The notes beneath the pieces are model-generated. The model saw nothing but the letters and a program-made list of their open reading frames with translations. It did not search any database and was not told the origin of the DNA. This document shows positions 1 to 7,899 of a DNA stretch of 31,010 nucleotides, one piece after another. The DNA is from a virus. Where the stretch lies: IMG/VR virus record IMGVR_UViG_3300049732_000210, positions 1 to 31,010 of that record. One strand, written 5' to 3'. The first letter of the stretch is position 1; every line of letters begins with the position of its first letter. A program made the translations under genes and the position numbers.

Positions 1-1449
1 CAAACCGCCAGCCGTGAACTCGGCGGTTTGCGCGGCGCCCCCCAGCTGAACCCGTCACTGGCCGGGATCCGCAACGCCGGCCCCACCCAAACCCCCGCCG
101 TCAAACCGCTGGCGATCACCGCGTCGGCGGGTTTGCCGGGTGCGTTCGACTCCGGCGCCCGGATCACCGAACTGAGCCAACTGGGCAGTCTCGCCGAGGA
201 CCGGGCCCGGTCGATGAGCGTCGGCGCCGGCGCGGACCGGCGGGTCATGGCCATGCGCAGCCGGGACCGGGGGCAGATGGGGTTGATGGTCGACGCGTTC
301 GGCGGCACCCCACTAGCGAAGATCCACCGCGATTTCCCGACCCTGCTCGGGCTCGACAGCGGCCCCGACGTCATTCAGAAGTATCAGGATGAGATCCGCG
401 GCAAGGCCCGGCCGGCCGCGTTCGAAGCCCTGGTCGCGGCGGGCGGGTGGTGCGCCCCCGGCCAGCCGTACTGGGACTTCTTCAACGTCACCTGCCAAGG
501 CGGCATGATCGACCTGCCCACGTTCAACGTCACCCGGGGTGGGATCAACATCCCCACCTCCCCCACCGTGGCGGACGCGTACACCCCCGACCTCGGCCTG
601 TACGAGGCGGATTTCAGCAACGCCACCGTCCCCTGGTTGTGGACTGAGGCCGACGACATTCTCACCGTCACCGGGTCCACCAACAAGCCCTGTCTGCGGG
701 TGCCTTGTTCGGAACTGACCCCGTACCGGTTGGAGTGCTACGGCATCTGCATCACCGCCGGGAACCTGGCCGACAACGCCTGGCCCGAATCGACGGCGAA
801 CTTCCTGCGGCTGATCCAGAACGTGCACTACCACGCGTCGAACGCCCGGTACATCTCCCAGATCCAAACCCTCGCCGGGGCGACCATCACCCAGGGGGTT
901 TCCTGCTCCGGCGGTGGCCGCGGCGCCGCCGCGCCGCTGCTGAACCTGGCCGACATCGCCGCCACCGACTACAGGGCCCGCTACGGGGCCTGCCCCGACG
1001 ACGTGATCGAAATGGTGCTGCCCACCTGGGCGAAGGTGGCGGTGCGCTCTGACCTGGCCAAGCGGACCGGGGTGTCGGACCTGTTCTGCGTCACCGACGC
1101 GCAGATCGCCCAGTGGTTTAACTGCCGCAACATCCGGTTGCAGTTCGTCGAGGACTACCAGACCCGCGCCACCGGGCAGCCTGGGGCGTCAACCCCGATC
1201 ACCACCCTGCCCGGCAACGTCGACTTCATGATCTGGTTCCCGGGTGCGGTGGCCCGCGGCAACGGGATGACCCTGAACCTGGGGGTGGTGCGTGACTCGA
1301 CGTTGAACGCGGAGAACGACCACACCGCCCTGTGGATGGAGGAGTGCCACCTGATCGCCCAGTTCGGCCCAGCCCCCCGCCGGTACAACGTGGAGATCTG
1401 CCCGGACGGCACGACCGGTGCCGCGGACCTGACCTCCTGCTGCCAGTAA
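1..1449 (+). CDS. Major capsid protein (5' end cut by window edge)
   Basis: This is probably the major capsid protein that builds the icosahedral shell. The frame is open from base 1 with no good start or ribosome site; the TTG at 28 is unconvincing, so the gene very likely begins upstream. The visible part is 482 residues. The N-terminal third is charged and polar, including a stretch with HRDFPTLLGLDSG followed by a helix, as in actinophage capsid proteins. The C-terminal half holds a conserved-looking block around MIWFPGAVARGNGMTLNLG and RDSTLNAENDHTALW that I associate with this family. It ends in a Cys-rich tail (DLTSCCQ). It is first in a rightward block followed by other head and tail genes, which supports the call. 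Family membership is recalled, not searched. Confidence 0.8.
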   Translation, partial: QTASRELGGLRGAPQLNPSLAGIRNAGPTQTPAVKPLAITASAGLPGAFDSGARITELSQLGSLAEDRARSMSVGAGADRRVMAMRSRDRGQMGLMVDAFGGTPLAKIHRDFPTLLGLDSGPDVIQKYQDEIRGKARPAAFEALVAAGGWCAPGQPYWDFFNVTCQGGMIDLPTFNVTRGGINIPTSPTVADAYTPDLGLYEADFSNATVPWLWTEADDILTVTGSTNKPCLRVPCSELTPYRLECYGICITAGNLADNAWPESTANFLRLIQNVHYHASNARYISQIQTLAGATITQGVSCSGGGRGAAAPLLNLADIAATDYRARYGACPDDVIEMVLPTWAKVAVRSDLAKRTGVSDLFCVTDAQIAQWFNCRNIRLQFVEDYQTRATGQPGASTPITTLPGNVDFMIWFPGAVARGNGMTLNLGVVRDSTLNAENDHTALWMEECHLIAQFGPAPRRYNVEICPDGTTGAADLTSCCQ

Positions 1450-1498
1450 GCCCAGCCGGATGGTTAACGGCTTGACCAGTGTGAGGGGGTGAGACGCG

Positions 1499-2416
1499 AT
1501 GCCGGGACCCCGGCCGATCGTTGATCCCCCCACCCTGGTGCCGCGTGCGTACGGGTTGTGGTCGGTGGTGGAGGACCGCTCCGCCCTGCTCACTGATGGG
1601 CATTGGCGCAACGGCCTGTTGTGGGAGGACCTGTGCGGCACCGGTGGCACCAGTTACGACGACTACTGCCTCGAGACCAGCCCGGACGCTAAAGCGGCGA
1701 ACGTCAACCGGTACAAGTTCGGCGCCACCCCGTTCGTCGCGTTCGCTGAGATCGACTGCTCGCCGGTCGGCTACTCGCAGGAGGAGAACCAGGCCCTGGC
1801 GCAGGCGGCGTTGATGAAAACCGAGCCGTACCAGGTGGAGCGGGCGTTCTGGACCGGCACCGCCGGTGGGGACGCCAACCTGGTCTACCCCCATTTGGCC
1901 GCGGCGGCGGCGGTGGTGGACACCACCCAGGTCGTCACGGTCAACCTGCAATGCGCCACCACCACGGTCACCGGGTCGGTGGTCCTGGACATCACCGAAG
2001 GTTTGGGCCGCCTCGAAGCCCTCCTCGCTTCCTGTTTGGCCGGGGGGCGTGGGGTCATCCACATGCCCTACGCCCTGGGTGAGCTCGCGTTCCGGGCGAA
2101 CGCGGTGTACGCGGACGGGCCTCAGCTGAAAACCCGGGCCGGCAACCTCGTCGCGTTGGGAGCCGGTTATCCGGGGTCCGGGCCGGACGGGACCAGCGTC
2201 GCGAACGCCCAATGGATCTACGGCACTGGGCCGGTGTTCGGCTACCGCTCATCCCCCGAGCAGTTCGCCTACCGCGACTCGATCGACCGGTCGGAAAACA
2301 CGGTCAAACTGATCGTGGAACGCTCCTACGTGCTGGGCTTCTCCTGCTGCTGCCTGTACGCCACTCTGATCTCTCTCGGCGGCCTGGTTGAGGGCGCCCC
2401 GTTGAGCCCGACATAG
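1499..2416 (+). CDS. Virion structural protein downstream of capsid (function unknown)
   Basis: This 305-residue protein has an ATG start preceded by a purine-rich GAGGGGGTGAG site. It lies 49 bases after the capsid gene. I recognise it as a type found directly after the capsid gene in actinobacterial phages, but I do not know its exact role. Recognisable parts are an N-terminal SVVEDRSALLTDGHW region, a central ERAFWTGTAGG segment, a helix (LGRLEALLASC) followed by GVIHMPYALGELAF, and a C-terminal block around DRSENTVKLIVERSYVLGF. A Cys-Cys-Cys run follows close to the end. The C-terminal block suggests a folded virion component such as a second head protein or a capsid-associated protein. 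It has no signal peptide or membrane segment. Confidence 0.7.
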   Translation: MPGPRPIVDPPTLVPRAYGLWSVVEDRSALLTDGHWRNGLLWEDLCGTGGTSYDDYCLETSPDAKAANVNRYKFGATPFVAFAEIDCSPVGYSQEENQALAQAALMKTEPYQVERAFWTGTAGGDANLVYPHLAAAAAVVDTTQVVTVNLQCATTTVTGSVVLDITEGLGRLEALLASCLAGGRGVIHMPYALGELAFRANAVYADGPQLKTRAGNLVALGAGYPGSGPDGTSVANAQWIYGTGPVFGYRSSPEQFAYRDSIDRSENTVKLIVERSYVLGFSCCCLYATLISLGGLVEGAPLSPT

Positions 2417-2428
2417 GAGGGATGAGCT

Positions 2429-3097
2429 GTGTCCAACAGCGTGTTATGCCCGGCCGGGCTGTTCGAAGGCGTCGTCATGCGGATCATCAACCTGTCCTCC
2501 TGCGGGGTGCCGGTCTCCGGCGGCTCCTCCTCGCAGATCATCATGGACGGGTTCATGAAGGTGCAGTCGAACCCGCAGTACGACACCGGCAACCGGCAGG
2601 TCACCCGCAAGGCGAACGGCACCCTGTGCCTGAACTTCAAAGCCCCAGACCAGTTCACCAACGCGGAGATCACCGCTGATCTGTGTGTGTGGCACCCGGG
2701 CATCCCCGTCTACACCCTCAACGCCCGCCTGTTGACCGCCACCCAGTCACCCACCGGCACCGGGTTCGCGGTGGGCACCCAGCAGAACTCCACCCAAGCG
2801 CACTTCTCCCTGGAGATCTGGCAGCCGCCGCCGCAGTCGTGCGACGCGTCGGGGGTGGTCTACTACCCGTACCACGCGTGGCCGCACCTCTCCGACGGCA
2901 AACTCGGCCAGTTCGAGATCTCCTCGGAGAACCAAACCACGTTGCAGATCATGGCGAACACGTACGACGCGTCCCCGCTCTGGACCGCCGGCGACCCGTA
3001 CCTGGGACAGGCGCCCGCGCAGGGGGATCATTACCTGTTCAACTATCAGAACGTGGCCCCACCACCGTCGGCGTGTGTCATCGCCGCCTATCCGTAG
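2429..3097 (+). CDS. Virion structural protein, candidate tail tube or head-associated protein
   Basis: This 222-residue protein starts at GTG 2429, seven bases after a clear GGAGGG site. An ATG at 2422 is in another frame and is ignored. The sequence is beta-rich with few charged residues. It has an N-terminal CPAGLFEGVVMRI segment and a C-terminal block around GQFEISSENQTTLQIMANT followed by ASPLWTAGDPYLG. I recall similar proteins between the capsid and adaptor genes of actinobacterial phages. A tail-tube (major tail protein) role is possible because no other gene here is an obvious tube protein, but the position before the adaptor is unusual for that. It could instead be a head protein. 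Confidence 0.65.
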   Translation: MSNSVLCPAGLFEGVVMRIINLSSCGVPVSGGSSSQIIMDGFMKVQSNPQYDTGNRQVTRKANGTLCLNFKAPDQFTNAEITADLCVWHPGIPVYTLNARLLTATQSPTGTGFAVGTQQNSTQAHFSLEIWQPPPQSCDASGVVYYPYHAWPHLSDGKLGQFEISSENQTTLQIMANTYDASPLWTAGDPYLGQAPAQGDHYLFNYQNVAPPPSACVIAAYP

Positions 3098-3139
3098 CAT
3101 CAGCGGTGAGCCCGCACCCACTGATGGGCAGGTGAACCG

Positions 3140-3940
3140 GTGACCGCTACCCAAGGGCCATGCGAGGCGTGGGACCCGATCTGGTGCTGCACCCTCACCG
3201 ACCAGACGGTGGCGGTGACGGGGTTGGCGGCGCAGGCCGCCACTGAGGTGCTGTACAAGCTGTCCGGGCAGCGGTTCGGGTTGTGCCCGTTGACGGTGCG
3301 CCCGTGCCGGCATGACTGCTCGAGCAGCGGCGGCTGGCCGGGCTGGTCGAACTGGTGGGAGTGGGCCGGCTACTACCCGCAGCCTTTGCTGTTTGACGGG
3401 GCGTGGACCAACATCACCTGCGGGTTCTGCGGCGACCGGTGCTCCTGCACCCGCATCTGCGAGGCGTGGCTACCCGGCCCGGTCAACACCATCACCCAGG
3501 TCAAACTCAACGGCACCGTCCTCGTGTCCGGCACCGACTACCGGGTCGACGACTTCCGCAAACTCGTCCGCCTCGGTGGGGAATGCTGGCCCGTCTGCCA
3601 GGACATGACCCTCGCCGACACGGAGGAGGGCACCTGGTCGGTCAGCTTCATCTTCGGTGAAGAGGTGCCGGTCATCGGCCGGTACGCGGTCGGGGAGTTG
3701 GCGTGTGAGATCGCCAAATCGTGTACCGGGCAGGCGTGCGCCCTCCCCGCTAACGCCACCCAAATCACGAGGCAGGGCATCACCATCGACTTCCCCACCT
3801 TCTCGGAGCTGCTCGCCAGCGGGTCGCTGGGGTTGCGCTGGTCGGATGTGTTCATCAGCTCCTACAACCCGCGCCGCCTCATCGCCCCACCCCAGGTCTT
3901 CGACGTCGACGGTCCCAGCTTCCGCCGGGCCGGCACATAG
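3140..3940 (+). CDS. Head-to-tail adaptor, cysteine-rich
   Basis: This 266-residue protein starts at GTG 3140 with a weak GGGCAGG site. It matches the actinophage head-to-tail adaptor type, which sits under the portal and links the head to the tail. The N-terminus (CEAWDPIWCC, then a helical stretch ending YKLSGQRFGLCPLTVRPC) is typical. A Trp-rich segment follows, then a dense Cys cluster around CGFCGDRCSCTRIC at residues 94-107. A conserved-looking beta block with TDYRVDDFRKLVR comes next. The end is helical, with ITRQGITIDFPTF and SYNPRRL. It has 16 cysteines, an unusually high count for a cytoplasmically assembled virion part. The next genes are the terminator-like and gp10-like proteins, as expected for a neck module. 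Confidence 0.75.
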   Translation: MTATQGPCEAWDPIWCCTLTDQTVAVTGLAAQAATEVLYKLSGQRFGLCPLTVRPCRHDCSSSGGWPGWSNWWEWAGYYPQPLLFDGAWTNITCGFCGDRCSCTRICEAWLPGPVNTITQVKLNGTVLVSGTDYRVDDFRKLVRLGGECWPVCQDMTLADTEEGTWSVSFIFGEEVPVIGRYAVGELACEIAKSCTGQACALPANATQITRQGITIDFPTFSELLASGSLGLRWSDVFISSYNPRRLIAPPQVFDVDGPSFRRAGT

Positions 3941-3949
3941 GCTTAGCGA

Positions 3950-4135
3950 ATGCGAGTGACCATCAACGCGGATGGCCGTGAGGTGACGATCGAAACCGCG
4001 TCGGACAACAACCTGAGCCCCGCCGAGTTGGCCGCGCAGACGTTGCAGACGTGGCAGATGGTCAGGGATGTCACGGACAAGCCTCCGGTTGGATTCGCGA
4101 ACGGAACAACGACCACAGTCAGCCAGGGCCCATGA
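3950..4135 (+). CDS. Small protein in the neck gene cluster
   Basis: This is a 61-residue protein with an ATG start nine bases after the adaptor stop. Its own stop overlaps the next start (ATGA). The N-terminus (MRVTINADGREVTIETA) predicts a short beta hairpin, followed by one helix containing AELAAQTLQTW. I do not recognise a family function. The tight packing between the adaptor and the terminator-like gene suggests a virion-assembly accessory role. Its frame shows the same G/C third-position bias as its neighbours, which supports that it is a real gene. Confidence 0.6.
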   Translation: MRVTINADGREVTIETASDNNLSPAELAAQTLQTWQMVRDVTDKPPVGFANGTTTTVSQGP

Positions 4136-4692
4136 CGATCACGGTTAACCTGACCAGCCCGAACCTGCCCGCCATCGTGACCGGGGTGGGGGCGTGCATC
4201 GTCGACGCGTTGGACCAAACCCCCGCCGGCGCACCGGACCGGCAGTGTCTGCTGCTACCAACTTCGGTGATCCCGTGGGATGACTGTGACTGCGGCGGTC
4301 AGGTGGCGTTGGCGATCACCAGCGTGTACGGGTCGAACACGTTCCCCACCGTCGCCGCACCGGTGGACTGGGCGAAATGCGGGCCGAGGTTCTGGGTCGC
4401 GAACGTCACCGCCTCCGTCGTTCGCTGCGTCACCGGAATTGATCAGAACGGTCAACCACCGCCCTGCGCCACCGCCCTCGCGGAGGCGATCCGGTTGGAG
4501 CAGGACCGCTCCGCCGTCAGGCAGGCCATCGCCTGCTGCCTCGCTCAGATGAAGGAGACCCGCCCCCCCACTTTGGGGGTTGGGGCGTGGCTGCTCGGCC
4601 CATCAGTGACGGTCGGGGAACAAGGAGCCTGCGCCGGGGTGGAGACCACCTTCCAAATCGGTGTCGTCGCCTGCGTCTGCACCGAGGCTTGA
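4132..4692 (+). CDS. Head-tail connector / tail terminator-like protein, cysteine-rich
   Basis: The ATG at 4132 overlaps the previous stop by four bases and was chosen over the in-frame ATG at 4051, which lies inside the previous gene. The product is 186 residues. An N-terminal helix (VGACIVDALDQT) is followed by a Cys-containing turn (WDDCDCGGQVALAI), a central beta strand pair ending SVVRCVTG, and a helix LEQDRSAVRQAIACCL. The final segment is beta-rich. In actinobacterial phages the gene following the adaptor often has this layout, and it is thought to close or join the tail. With 12 cysteines in 186 residues it shares the Cys richness of the adaptor. Assignment rests on layout and position. 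Confidence 0.6.
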   Translation: MTITVNLTSPNLPAIVTGVGACIVDALDQTPAGAPDRQCLLLPTSVIPWDDCDCGGQVALAITSVYGSNTFPTVAAPVDWAKCGPRFWVANVTASVVRCVTGIDQNGQPPPCATALAEAIRLEQDRSAVRQAIACCLAQMKETRPPTLGVGAWLLGPSVTVGEQGACAGVETTFQIGVVACVCTEA

Positions 4693-4702
4693 TACTGGGA
4701 TC

Positions 4703-5137
4703 ATGGCCCGGGTGCACTGGAGTCAGCAGATGGACGTGCACCGGTTGCGGGCGGTCCTCGCCTCCCCCCAAGGCCCGGTGGTGCGGGACCTGCTCCGCCG
4801 CGGCCTTCAGGTCGAATCCGCCGCGAAACGCAACCTCAACGGCATCGGCGGCCCGAAACGGGTCGACACCGGTCGGCTACGCGCCTCCATCCACACCGCG
4901 GTCGTGACCCGCAACAGCGTCCCCATGGTCACAGTGAGCACGAACGTGTTCTACGCCCGGTGGGTGCATGACGGGACCGGGATCTACGGTCCGCGTGGTC
5001 GGCCGATCCGACCGCGTCGGGCCAAGTTCCTGCGGTTCCGACCACGGGGCACCTCGAAGTGGGTGTACGCGAGGCAGGTGACGGGGATGCGACCCAACCC
5101 GTTCCTGCGCAACGCCCTGAGCGCGGCGCGGCACTAG
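4703..5137 (+). CDS. HK97 gp10-like tail-completion / head-tail joining protein
   Basis: The ATG at 4703 gives a 144-residue basic protein. An in-frame GTG at 4661 lies inside the previous gene and was not used. The pattern is that of the HK97 gp10-like family. A helix with GLQVESAAKRN is followed by DTGRLRASI, a beta region with NVFYARWVHDGTGIYGP, a basic segment rich in Arg and Pro, and a final GMRPNPFLRNALSAA. The DTGRLRxSI and PNPFLRNAL motifs are diagnostic of this family in my experience. The protein completes the tail end that docks to the head. It lies directly before the tail assembly chaperone genes, the standard order. Confidence 0.8.
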   Translation: MARVHWSQQMDVHRLRAVLASPQGPVVRDLLRRGLQVESAAKRNLNGIGGPKRVDTGRLRASIHTAVVTRNSVPMVTVSTNVFYARWVHDGTGIYGPRGRPIRPRRAKFLRFRPRGTSKWVYARQVTGMRPNPFLRNALSAARH

Positions 5138-5138
5138 C

Positions 5139-5618
5139 ATGAGCACCATGACCGACACCTTTGGGCCAGACGCGGTACCGGACTTCACCAAACCACGCGA
5201 ACCTCACCGGTTCCGGTTGGGCGGGCAGGACTACGCCGCACCGGCGATCATCTCCGCGATCACCCTGCAACGGGTCCAATCGTTAATCCGCAACTGGGAA
5301 GGCAGCGGCGAAGAAGACCAACGCGACCCGATCGCCGGGGTCAAAGCCCTGGCGGACGCGTTCGCTGTTCTCGTCCCCGGTGAGCATGGTAAGCACATCG
5401 CCGAGCGGGTCCTGTCTGAGGACGACCCGGTTGATCTGCAAGGCGAACTGCTGCCCTGCCTGTACTGGCTGCTGGGCAAGTACACCCCCAACCGCCCTAC
5501 CCAGCCGTCGCCGCCCTCACCGAATGGGTCAACCACAGCGAGCGACGGAACGTTTTCAACGGGTGGTGCGTCGCCCACCGAATCAACCAGCGAGGACTCG
5601 ACGCTGGTGACTGGCTAG
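5139..5618 (+). CDS. Tail assembly chaperone, short (0-frame) product
   Basis: This is a 159-residue frame starting at ATG 5139, one base after the gp10-like stop; a second ATG four codons in is an alternative. It lies just before the tape measure gene, where tail assembly chaperones (lambda gpG and gpGT type) are found. Residues 1-115 look like a folded, mostly helical domain (DPIAGVKALADAFAVLVPG, then LLPCLYWLLGKY). From about residue 118 the sequence becomes low-complexity Pro/Ser/Thr. That suggests the biologically meaningful reading continues in the -1 frame, while this stop yields the short form. Chaperones coat the tape measure during tail assembly and are not normally in the virion. 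Confidence 0.75.
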   Translation: MSTMTDTFGPDAVPDFTKPREPHRFRLGGQDYAAPAIISAITLQRVQSLIRNWEGSGEEDQRDPIAGVKALADAFAVLVPGEHGKHIAERVLSEDDPVDLQGELLPCLYWLLGKYTPNRPTQPSPPSPNGSTTASDGTFSTGGASPTESTSEDSTLVTG

Positions 5619-5818
5619 ACCTCGTCCACTACTACCTGCTCACCCTCATCCCCGATCCTGACAAGCAGCGGGAATACACCCGCCAACTAACCGGGCCAAC
5701 CGAACCAGCAGCCGCGACCTCCGGGGTGCGGCCCCCCGCATGGTCATCCCTGACCAGAGCGGACCTGCAACGGATGGCCCGCCACCGCGCCCAAGCCCAG
5801 GCGGGACCGTCAGAGTAG
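5139..5818 (+). CDS. Tail assembly chaperone, long product by -1 ribosomal frameshift
   Basis: The -1 frame from about 5480 to TAG 5816-5818 is open and protein-like, while the 0 frame there is low complexity. Its translation includes AVAALTEWVNHSERRNVF, GWCVAHRINQRGL, then DWLDLVHYYLLTLI, a helical pattern typical of the downstream T domain. It has no start codon or ribosome site of its own that I can identify. A shift between about 5474 and 5490 joins the frames to give about 226 residues. This matches the G/GT arrangement conserved in long-tailed phages. The second frame stops nine bases before the tape measure start. The shift itself is inferred from coding potential and position. Confidence 0.75.
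5474..5490 (+). promoter_or_regulatory. Probable -1 ribosomal frameshift site
   Basis: Coding potential moves from the 0 frame to the -1 frame in this short stretch. Candidate slippage points are GGGCAAG at 5474-5480 and the five-C run at 5485-5489, where a P-site CCC codon re-pairs perfectly with CCC after a -1 slip. Neither is a textbook X-XXY-YYZ heptamer, so the exact site is not resolved. Confidence 0.5.
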
Positions 5819-5827
5819 GGGTAGCGG

Positions 5828-7891
5828 GTGACGTTCCCCGGCGGTGCCGCGGACACGGTGGAAGTCGCGATCGTCCCCGACTTCTCCCGCTTCCCGGCTG
5901 AGCTGCGCCGCGGGGTTGACAGCGCGATGCGGGAGTTGGCGACCCGGGTTGACTTGGCGATGAGCGGCATCGAACACGACGCCGCCGGCGCGGCCCGTTC
6001 GGTGGGGGTGGACTTCCAAGCCGGCGGTGAGGTCGCTGAGCACGCCTTCCGGGAGCTTGAGCTAACCGCGTCGCGCAACCTGCATGTGATCGACGCGCAA
6101 ACCACCGCCACCGCGGCGGGGATGAGCGCAAAGTTCACCTCCGCCGCCGCGGTGGCTGGGGCGGCGCTGCTCGGCTTCGCCGCCCTGGCCACCGCCGGTT
6201 TGGGGGCTTTGACCGTGATGGGGGTCAAAGCCGCCGCCACCATGGAACAGACCCAGATTCAGTTCAAGTCGCTCCTCGGGTCGGCCGAACTCGGCAACAA
6301 GGTGCTGCGGGACCTGCAACAGTTCGCCGCGGCCACCCCGTTCGAGTTCCTCGACATCGCCCCCGTCGCGGCCCGGTTCTTCAACCTCGCCGAAGTGCTG
6401 GGTATGGCCAAGACCCAGGTCGTTGAGTTCCTCACCGTGGTCGGGAACATCGCCTCGGTCACCGGTGGTGGGGCGTTCGCGATGGAACGGGTCGCGTTCG
6501 CGATGGGGCAGATCGCCTCCAAGGGACGCCTTTCCGCGCAGGACTTGAACCAGATCGGTGACGCGCTGGTCGGGTTCAACGTGCGCGCCGGGATCGCCGC
6601 GGAGTTGGGGATGAGCGCCGCCGACACGATGAAGGCGATGGAGGCTGGCACCATCGACGCGCAAACCGGTTTGCGGGCGTTGATGGCTGCGATGGCGAAG
6701 TTCCCCGGCGCGGCGGGTGCGATGGAGGCCCAGTCGCAGACGCTGATCGGCTTGTTCTCCACGTTCAAGGACACCGTGAAACTGGCTTTGATCGACGCGT
6801 TCACCCCGGTCATCCCGGAGATCAAACTCGCGTTGGCTGGGGTGACCCCGATCATCGGGGACGCGGTCAAGGCCCTCGCCCCCGTCCTTGGTGGGCTGTT
6901 GACCGCCCTGCTGAAACTGCTCGGCCCGTTGATCAAAGTGTTCGCGGTGCTGCTCGCCCCCCTGGTCAAGGCGTTGGGTGAGGCGATCGACAACATCGAC
7001 CCGAGGGTGTGGGAGCAACTCACCCTGGCCATGGCCCAACTCGCTGAGGCGTTGGTGCCGCTGATCCCGCTGCTGGTCGAGTTCCTGATCGGCACCCTGG
7101 AGATCGCCATCCCGCTGGTGCTGCTGCTGGCCCAGGTGCTCAAACTCCTCGCCCCGGTGTTCAACTTCATCACCGACGCGATCCACGAGTTCAACCGGGC
7201 CATGGCCGCTATCAACTGGGCTGAGGTGGGTCGAGCCATCGCCGACTTTTTCGTCGACCTGTGGGGGCACATCGCCGGGTTCTTCTCCGACGTGGGTGCT
7301 GGGATCGCCGTGATACCGGAGGCGTTCCGGCGGGCGTTCCAAGGCATGGTCGACATTGGCGTGGCTAAGATCAACCAGTTGGTGGGGTTCATCCGCGCCC
7401 TGCCGGGGCGGGTGCTCACAGCGGTTGGGAACCTCGGCACCCTGCTGGTCAGCGCCGGCCGGGATGTTGTGGTCGGCCTGTGGAACGGGATGAAATCCAT
7501 GACCGGGTGGATCACCGATCATGTGCGGGGGTTCATTCGCCTGATCATTGAGGCGGGGAAACGGGCCCTTGGCATCAGCTCCCCGTCCAGGGTCATGGCC
7601 GATGAGGTCGGGAAGTGGATCCCCCCCGGGATCGGGATGGGCATCGAGGCAGCCATGCCCGGCTTGCGCGCGCAACTGGCCGGGATCGGGGCGCAGGTAC
7701 CCGCCGCGGCCGGCGCCGGCGGCGGTACGAGTGGGGGGGTGATGCTCGGACCGGGGGCGGTGGTGTTGAACTTCCACGGCGCCGCGCCCACCCCGCAGCA
7801 GGCGTACAACACCGGCATTCAAGCCGGCAAGGGCATCATGGACGCAATCGAACGTCGCAGCGTTGCCACCGCTGTCAAGCAACACGCCTAG
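5828..7891 (+). CDS. Tape measure protein
   Basis: This 687-residue protein starts at GTG 5828 behind a TAGGGG purine site. It fills the tail tube and sets tail length; at 687 residues a tail of roughly 100 nm is expected from the usual residue-to-length relation. The N-terminus (VEVAIVPDFSRFPAELRRG) is followed by helices and an Ala/Gly-rich hydrophobic segment near residues 97-140. The conserved-looking MEQTQIQFKSLLGSAELG follows, with ATPFEFLDIAPVAARFFNL after it. A long hydrophobic helical region covers about residues 330-470. The C-terminus has ISSPSRVMADEVGKWIPPG, common near the end of tape measures. It lies directly after the chaperone frames. Confidence 0.9.
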   Translation: MTFPGGAADTVEVAIVPDFSRFPAELRRGVDSAMRELATRVDLAMSGIEHDAAGAARSVGVDFQAGGEVAEHAFRELELTASRNLHVIDAQTTATAAGMSAKFTSAAAVAGAALLGFAALATAGLGALTVMGVKAAATMEQTQIQFKSLLGSAELGNKVLRDLQQFAAATPFEFLDIAPVAARFFNLAEVLGMAKTQVVEFLTVVGNIASVTGGGAFAMERVAFAMGQIASKGRLSAQDLNQIGDALVGFNVRAGIAAELGMSAADTMKAMEAGTIDAQTGLRALMAAMAKFPGAAGAMEAQSQTLIGLFSTFKDTVKLALIDAFTPVIPEIKLALAGVTPIIGDAVKALAPVLGGLLTALLKLLGPLIKVFAVLLAPLVKALGEAIDNIDPRVWEQLTLAMAQLAEALVPLIPLLVEFLIGTLEIAIPLVLLLAQVLKLLAPVFNFITDAIHEFNRAMAAINWAEVGRAIADFFVDLWGHIAGFFSDVGAGIAVIPEAFRRAFQGMVDIGVAKINQLVGFIRALPGRVLTAVGNLGTLLVSAGRDVVVGLWNGMKSMTGWITDHVRGFIRLIIEAGKRALGISSPSRVMADEVGKWIPPGIGMGIEAAMPGLRAQLAGIGAQVPAAAGAGGGTSGGVMLGPGAVVLNFHGAAPTPQQAYNTGIQAGKGIMDAIERRSVATAVKQHA

Positions 7892-7899
7892 GGAGGTCG

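Noticed and set aside
1226-2212. Minus-strand open frame of 328 codons
   Set aside because: It is antisense to the capsid and second structural gene, rich in Arg/Gly/Val, with no motif or ribosome site.
6062-7885. Long minus-strand open frame (607 codons) opposite the tape measure
   Set aside because: Its composition is a His/Gln/Asp/Gly shadow of the G/C-rich codons of the tape measure. It has no recognisable motif, and such antisense frames are common in GC-rich DNA.
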